Part shown: positions 6,295 through 9,252 of the stretch, one piece after another
Numbering within the stretch: position 1 is the stretch's first letter
Layout: the number at the start of each line of letters is the position of its first letter
DNA from: Acidobacteriota bacterium
GTDB taxonomy: Bacteria > Acidobacteriota > Blastocatellia > Pyrinomonadales > Pyrinomonadaceae
Length of the DNA: 9,252 nt
Direction of reading: 5' to 3'
Assembly: GCA_023436495.1 (NCBI GenBank)
Contig: JAEZIT010000014.1
Location: forward strand, 1 to 9,252
Program-made: the position numbers and the translations under genes
The notes under the pieces: model-generated
Seen by the model: only the letters and a program-made list of their open reading frames with translations
Databases searched by the model: none
Told to the model about the DNA's origin: nothing

Positions 6295-7485
6295 ATGTCC
6301 AATCGAATCAATAATAATCGTGTCCGGCTCGGTGTCGAGGTACTTCTAGGTGAAAAGATCGGCCTTCTAACCGGCAAGCGCATCGGTCTCGTCTGCAATC
6401 AGGCATCCGTTTTGCCCGACCTTTCCCACGTCGCCGATGTCTTCAGCGATCACGGCGGCATCAACCTGACGACGCTCTTCGGGCCGCAGCACGGCATACG
6501 CGGCGACGTTCAGGACAACATGATCGAAACGCCGCACACGACCGACGAACGCACGGGCCTGCCGGTCTATTCGCTCTACAGCGAAACGCGCATCCCGACG
6601 GCCGAAATGCTCTCGAACGTGGACGCGATCGTCTTCGACATGCAGGACGTCGGCTGCCGCATTTACACGTTCATTTACACGATGGCAAATTGCATGCGCG
6701 CTGCAAAGGAGCACGGCAAGACGGTCATCGTCTGCGACCGCCCGAACCCGATCGGCGGCAGCGCTATCGAGGGCAACATCACCGAACACGACTTCAAATC
6801 GTTCGTCGGGCAGTTCGAGATACCGACGCGCCACGGAATGACCGTCGGCGAGCTGGCGAAGATGTTCAACGGCCATTTCGGCATCGGCTGCGATCTCGAG
6901 GTCGTCGAAATGCAGGGCTGGAACCGCGAAATGTGGGGCGACGAAACGGGCCTGCCATGGGTTCTGCCGTCGCCGAACATCCCGACCGTTGACACGTGCG
7001 TTGTATTTCCTGCGACCGTCCACGTTGAGGGAACCGAGCTTTCCGAAGGCCGCGGCACGACCAAACCGTTCGAGATAAACGGCGCGCCGTTCATCGATCC
7101 TTACGCCTGGACAGCTGAATTGAACAAATTCGGATTCGAGGGCGTCGCCTTCCGCGAAACCTTTTTCCGACCGACGTTCCAGAAATGCGCCGAACAGACC
7201 TGCGGCGGCGTCCAGATCCACGTCACCGACCGCGCCGGGTTCAAACCCGTCATCGTCGGCATCGCGATGATCAAAACCGCTTACGACATGTACACCGACC
7301 AATTCGAATGGAAAAAGGACGCCTACGAATACGTCTTCGACAAAAATCCGTTCGACGTCGTCTGCGGCACCGACAAGATCCGCAAACAGATCGAATCAGG
7401 CGTCGCGCTGCGGGAAATTGAAAGTTCGTGGGCCGAAGGGCTGGAGCAATTCGCACGCGACCGCGCGGCGTACCTTCTTTACTGA
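6295..7485 (+). CDS. DUF1343 protein, NamZ-like (exo-beta-N-acetylmuramidase family, GH171)
   Basis: DUF1343 proteins include NamZ of Bacillus subtilis, which releases MurNAc from the ends of peptidoglycan fragments during wall recycling. Family features in this 396-residue protein are GKRIGLVCNQAS (27-38), LFGPQHGIRG (61-70), TGLPVYSLY (87-95), FDMQDVGCRIYTFIYTM (114-130), CDRPNPIGG (147-155), the PTRHGMTVGELA loop (177-188), PSPNIPT (225-231) and EGTELSEGRGTTKPFE (245-260). The length is normal for the mature enzyme. Two points are odd. There is no N-terminal signal peptide, so the protein looks cytoplasmic, unlike secreted NamZ. The PEHG motif usual in the family, whose Glu is the suspected catalytic residue, reads PQHG with Gln65. 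It may act on imported muropeptides, use another residue, or have another substrate. No good ribosome binding site precedes the ATG. It follows a terminator, so it needs its own promoter, which I could not identify. Confidence 0.85.
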   Translation: MSNRINNNRVRLGVEVLLGEKIGLLTGKRIGLVCNQASVLPDLSHVADVFSDHGGINLTTLFGPQHGIRGDVQDNMIETPHTTDERTGLPVYSLYSETRIPTAEMLSNVDAIVFDMQDVGCRIYTFIYTMANCMRAAKEHGKTVIVCDRPNPIGGSAIEGNITEHDFKSFVGQFEIPTRHGMTVGELAKMFNGHFGIGCDLEVVEMQGWNREMWGDETGLPWVLPSPNIPTVDTCVVFPATVHVEGTELSEGRGTTKPFEINGAPFIDPYAWTAELNKFGFEGVAFRETFFRPTFQKCAEQTCGGVQIHVTDRAGFKPVIVGIAMIKTAYDMYTDQFEWKKDAYEYVFDKNPFDVVCGTDKIRKQIESGVALREIESSWAEGLEQFARDRAAYLLY

Positions 7486-7490
7486 TCCCG

Positions 7491-7535
7491 GAGCTTCGCG
7501 CACTTTATGCGGGCTCAGTTTAGTGCGAAAAGCTC
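7491..7535 (+). terminator. Terminator-like hairpin after the NamZ-like gene
   Basis: GAGCTTCGCGCACT (7491-7504) pairs with AGTGCGAAAAGCTC (7522-7535): 12 of 14 positions, with two central mismatches and a 17-base loop. It starts 5 bases after the stop codon. There is no proper T-run after it, so it may be a weak terminator or an RNA-end-protecting stem. Its 3' arm overlaps the first unit of the tandem array. Confidence 0.45.
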
Positions 7536-7807
7536 GGATATTTCGCGGGAATTGCTTTCATCACGCGTGAAATCGCTTATTTCACGCACCGATCGCTTTC
7601 AGCGTGCGAAAAATCGGAAATAACACGCTTCAATCGAATAATTCAGGCAAACGGTCGCGCATTTCGTACGAAAGTTTTATATAACACACGAAAGTTTAAT
7701 ATTTCAGGCAAAAGTTATATAGTTCAGACGAAAGTTTTATATATCACACGCAAGTTGTATAATTCAGACGAAAATCGCGGAAAACACGCGGAAGTTTCGA
7801 TTAGCAG
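7525..7807. repeat. Degenerate tandem array of about fourteen 20-21-base units
   Basis: Reading from 7525, units begin at 7525, 7545, 7565, 7586, 7606, 7627, 7647, 7668, 7688, 7708, 7728, 7748, 7768 and 7788. Eleven are 20 bases and three are 21. Typical units are ACGAAAGTTTTATATAACAC (7668), ACGAAAGTTTAATATTTCAG (7688) and ACGAAAGTTTTATATATCAC (7728). The shared pattern is (A/G)C(G/A)-AA at the start, an AT-rich core and CAC or CAG at the end. The middle copies (7668-7767) are the most alike and AT-rich; outer copies are decayed and richer in GC. The period is not a multiple of three and the array lacks spacers, so it is neither coding nor CRISPR. It lies between convergent genes. Its function is unknown. 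Confidence 0.8.
7565..7587. other. Perfect 9-base inverted repeat inside the tandem array
   Basis: GCGTGAAAT (7565-7573) and ATTTCACGC (7579-7587) are perfect inverted copies around the 5-base centre CGCTT. They span the third array unit and the start of the fourth. No T-run follows on either strand. It could form a stem in RNA or be a protein-binding dyad; nothing further supports either. Confidence 0.45.
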
Positions 7808-7809
7808 AT

Positions 7810-7844
7810 TCGAAGGGCATCAATGCGGCGTTGATGCCCTTCGA
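7810..7844 (-). terminator. Hairpin terminator of the catalase gene
   Basis: TCGAAGGGCATCAA (7810-7823) and TTGATGCCCTTCGA (7831-7844) form a perfect 14-base-pair stem with a 7-base loop, 4 bases past the catalase stop on the minus strand. The stem is strong, but the bases after it on the minus strand hold only a broken run of T. It probably ends or stabilises the catalase transcript. It may also block reading-through from the plus strand, where TTT follows at 7848-7850. Confidence 0.65.
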
Positions 7845-7848
7845 TCGT

Positions 7849-9252
7849 TTACGAGGTCGCCCCTTTCAGCATTCCGCCGTCGCCGGCGCGGATCGGTTCG
7901 CCGTTTTCCGAACGCATGCCCGACAGCACCTCTTCCGCGCGGGCCTGATAGTTCGGCACAGCGCTGGTGAATTTCCCCCAGCGGCCGCCGTCGAGCTGGT
8001 CGCCATTGCCGCCCAGGTTCTTCAGCCGTTTCTGATCTTCCTCGGTCAACACCTGCCCGGCCAGCGGTTCCAGGCCTTTCACGTCATCGGCGGTCATTCC
8101 CAGATGTTCCGCGACGCGCCTGCCGTATTCGTCGTGGATCATGAAAAAATGCCAGAGCATCCGCTCCTGCACGTCGCGTTCGCATTCGGACAACAGCGCG
8201 CCCATGTTATTCACTAGGTCATCGCGCTCCCATTCCTGCATCTGGCAGAAACGCACGCGCGGCTGGAAATAATCGTTGCGCCGTTCGATGATCTCGCGCG
8301 TCAGAAGCCCGCGGATCTCCGGCGGATTGTTCGGCAGCTTCTCCGCTTCGTCCAGGCCGTTATGTATCGACGGCTCGAAATTCACGTGCGGATTCTGCCC
8401 CGGTGCAAGGTCCACGCCGTAAGACATCTGCCCGCCGCGCAGGTTCGTATGCACGCGTCCCTCGACCCCCTTCGGCTGATTTACCGGAAGCTGCAGATAA
8501 TTTGCCCCGACACGATAGCGCTGCGTGTCCGAATACGAAAAGGTGCGCCCGACGAGCATCTTGTCGTCCGAAAAATCCAGCCCGTCCACCAAAACGCCCG
8601 TTCCCATCGCGATCTGTTCGTTCTCGTTGTGATGGTCCTCGACGTTTCGGTTCAGCGTCATCACGCCGACGTGTCGCAGCGGAAAATCGTCCTCCGGCCA
8701 CGTCTTCGTATCGTCCAGCGGGTCCCAATCCAGCTCAGGATGATCGTGGTCCTCCATTATCTGGACAAACACGTCCCACTGCGGAAATTCGCCGCGCTCG
8801 ATCGCCTCAAACAGGTCCTTCGACGCCGACCCGAGGTCTTTCCCCTGCACACGCTCCGCCTCGGCCGCGGTCAGGCAAGCCACGCCCTGCCGCGGGTGGA
8901 AATGATATTTCACCAGCACCGTGCCGCCGTCCGCGTTCACCATCTTGTACGTGTTCACGCCGAAGCCTTCCATGTAGCGATAACTCGCCGGAATGCCGCG
9001 CGGGCTGAACAGATGCGTCAGCATGTGCATCGATTCCGGCGACTGGCTCATGAAATCGAATATTCGGTTCGGCTCCTGCCGAAAAGTGACGGGGTCGGGC
9101 TTCAGTGAATGGATAACGTCCGGGAATTTTATTGCATCGCGTATAAAAAAGACCGCCAGGTTGTTGCCGACCAAATCCCAATTGCCGTCCTCGGTGTAAA
9201 ACTTCACCGCAAAACCGCGCGGGTCGCGTGCCACCTCGCTCGAATCGCGCCC
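7849..9252 (-). CDS. katA: Heme catalase, N-terminus cut by the right edge
   Basis: This is a monofunctional heme catalase converting hydrogen peroxide to water and oxygen. The frame is open to the right edge, where it reads GRDSSEVARDPRGFAVKFYT, so the start lies outside; the GTG at 9234-9232 is an internal Val. About 467 residues are visible. The missing N-terminus, which I estimate at 60-110 residues, should carry the catalytic His. Visible hallmarks are the active-site Asn region DLVGNN, FFIRDAIKFPDVIH, and the proximal heme-ligand motif RTFSYSDTQRYRVGANY, whose Tyr is encoded at 8533-8535. PEYGRRVAE-type sequence near the C-terminus (DEYGRRVAEHLGM) is also typical. The stretch between VMTLNRNVED and DGLDFSDDKMLVGR reads HHNENEQIAMGTGVLV, unlike the common FAEVEQAAFSP form, so it is a divergent subgroup. 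The size fits small-subunit catalases. It converges on the NamZ-like gene and is followed by a strong hairpin. Its promoter and regulation cannot be seen. Confidence 0.95.
   Translation of the reverse strand, partial: GRDSSEVARDPRGFAVKFYTEDGNWDLVGNNLAVFFIRDAIKFPDVIHSLKPDPVTFRQEPNRIFDFMSQSPESMHMLTHLFSPRGIPASYRYMEGFGVNTYKMVNADGGTVLVKYHFHPRQGVACLTAAEAERVQGKDLGSASKDLFEAIERGEFPQWDVFVQIMEDHDHPELDWDPLDDTKTWPEDDFPLRHVGVMTLNRNVEDHHNENEQIAMGTGVLVDGLDFSDDKMLVGRTFSYSDTQRYRVGANYLQLPVNQPKGVEGRVHTNLRGGQMSYGVDLAPGQNPHVNFEPSIHNGLDEAEKLPNNPPEIRGLLTREIIERRNDYFQPRVRFCQMQEWERDDLVNNMGALLSECERDVQERMLWHFFMIHDEYGRRVAEHLGMTADDVKGLEPLAGQVLTEEDQKRLKNLGGNGDQLDGGRWGKFTSAVPNYQARAEEVLSGMRSENGEPIRAGDGGMLKGATS

Noticed and set aside
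6367..7302. Minus-strand open frame of 311 codons
   Set aside because: It is antisense to the well-supported DUF1343 gene and its sequence is rich in Asp, Val, Arg and Ala with no domain signal.
7525..7807. CRISPR array
   Set aside because: Units follow one another with no unique spacers, and all positions vary between units; there are no cas genes.
7755..8217. Plus-strand open frames starting in or after the tandem array
   Set aside because: They run into the antisense of the catalase C-terminus and have no ribosome binding site or recognisable motif.
8362..9108. Plus-strand open frame of 248 codons opposite the catalase
   Set aside because: The catalase on the other strand has clear family motifs throughout; this frame is Arg/His/Val-rich and featureless.

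Overview
The window is a GC-rich bacterial chromosomal segment carrying mostly housekeeping and stress genes. Gene content suggests a soil or environmental acidobacterium of the Blastocatellia/Pyrinomonadaceae type. The clues are an Sdh1-type succinate dehydrogenase with a five-helix anchor, a short TPR protein directly after sdhB, an error-prone DnaE2 polymerase next to an SRAP protein, and a CACGAAT-type intergenic repeat. This assignment is inference from gene style; there is no rRNA or other phylogenetic marker in the window.

Left part (1-1398, plus strand): the C-terminal end of an error-prone DNA polymerase (DnaE2/ImuC) enters from the left edge. After a 76-base spacer with three CACGAAT-type repeats comes an SRAP (YedK/HMCES) protein that caps abasic sites. 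Both belong to DNA-damage tolerance.

Centre (about 1426-5715, plus strand): a probable sdh operon. A sigma70-like promoter and a leader with small hairpins precede sdhC (membrane anchor), a small three-helix membrane protein of unknown function, sdhA (flavoprotein), sdhB (iron-sulfur protein) and a TPR protein. The small gene is AT-rich, about 44% GC by my hand count, and sits between two copies of AGTTAATG at the sdhC and sdhA junctions. It looks like a later insertion into the operon.

Right part: a YegP-family gene with a strong ribosome binding site and a clear Rho-independent terminator (5831-6240), then a DUF1343/NamZ-like protein without a signal peptide (6295-7485). These face a minus-strand catalase (7849 to the right edge, N-terminus cut off). 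The 363-base convergent gap holds a terminator-like hairpin on each side and, between them, a degenerate tandem array of about fourteen 20-21-base units.

No tRNA, rRNA, CRISPR array, insertion sequence or prophage gene was seen. I did not find a convincing new multi-gene system. The best leads are the inserted small membrane gene in the sdh operon, the 20-21-base tandem array, and the Glu-to-Gln change in the NamZ-like protein.
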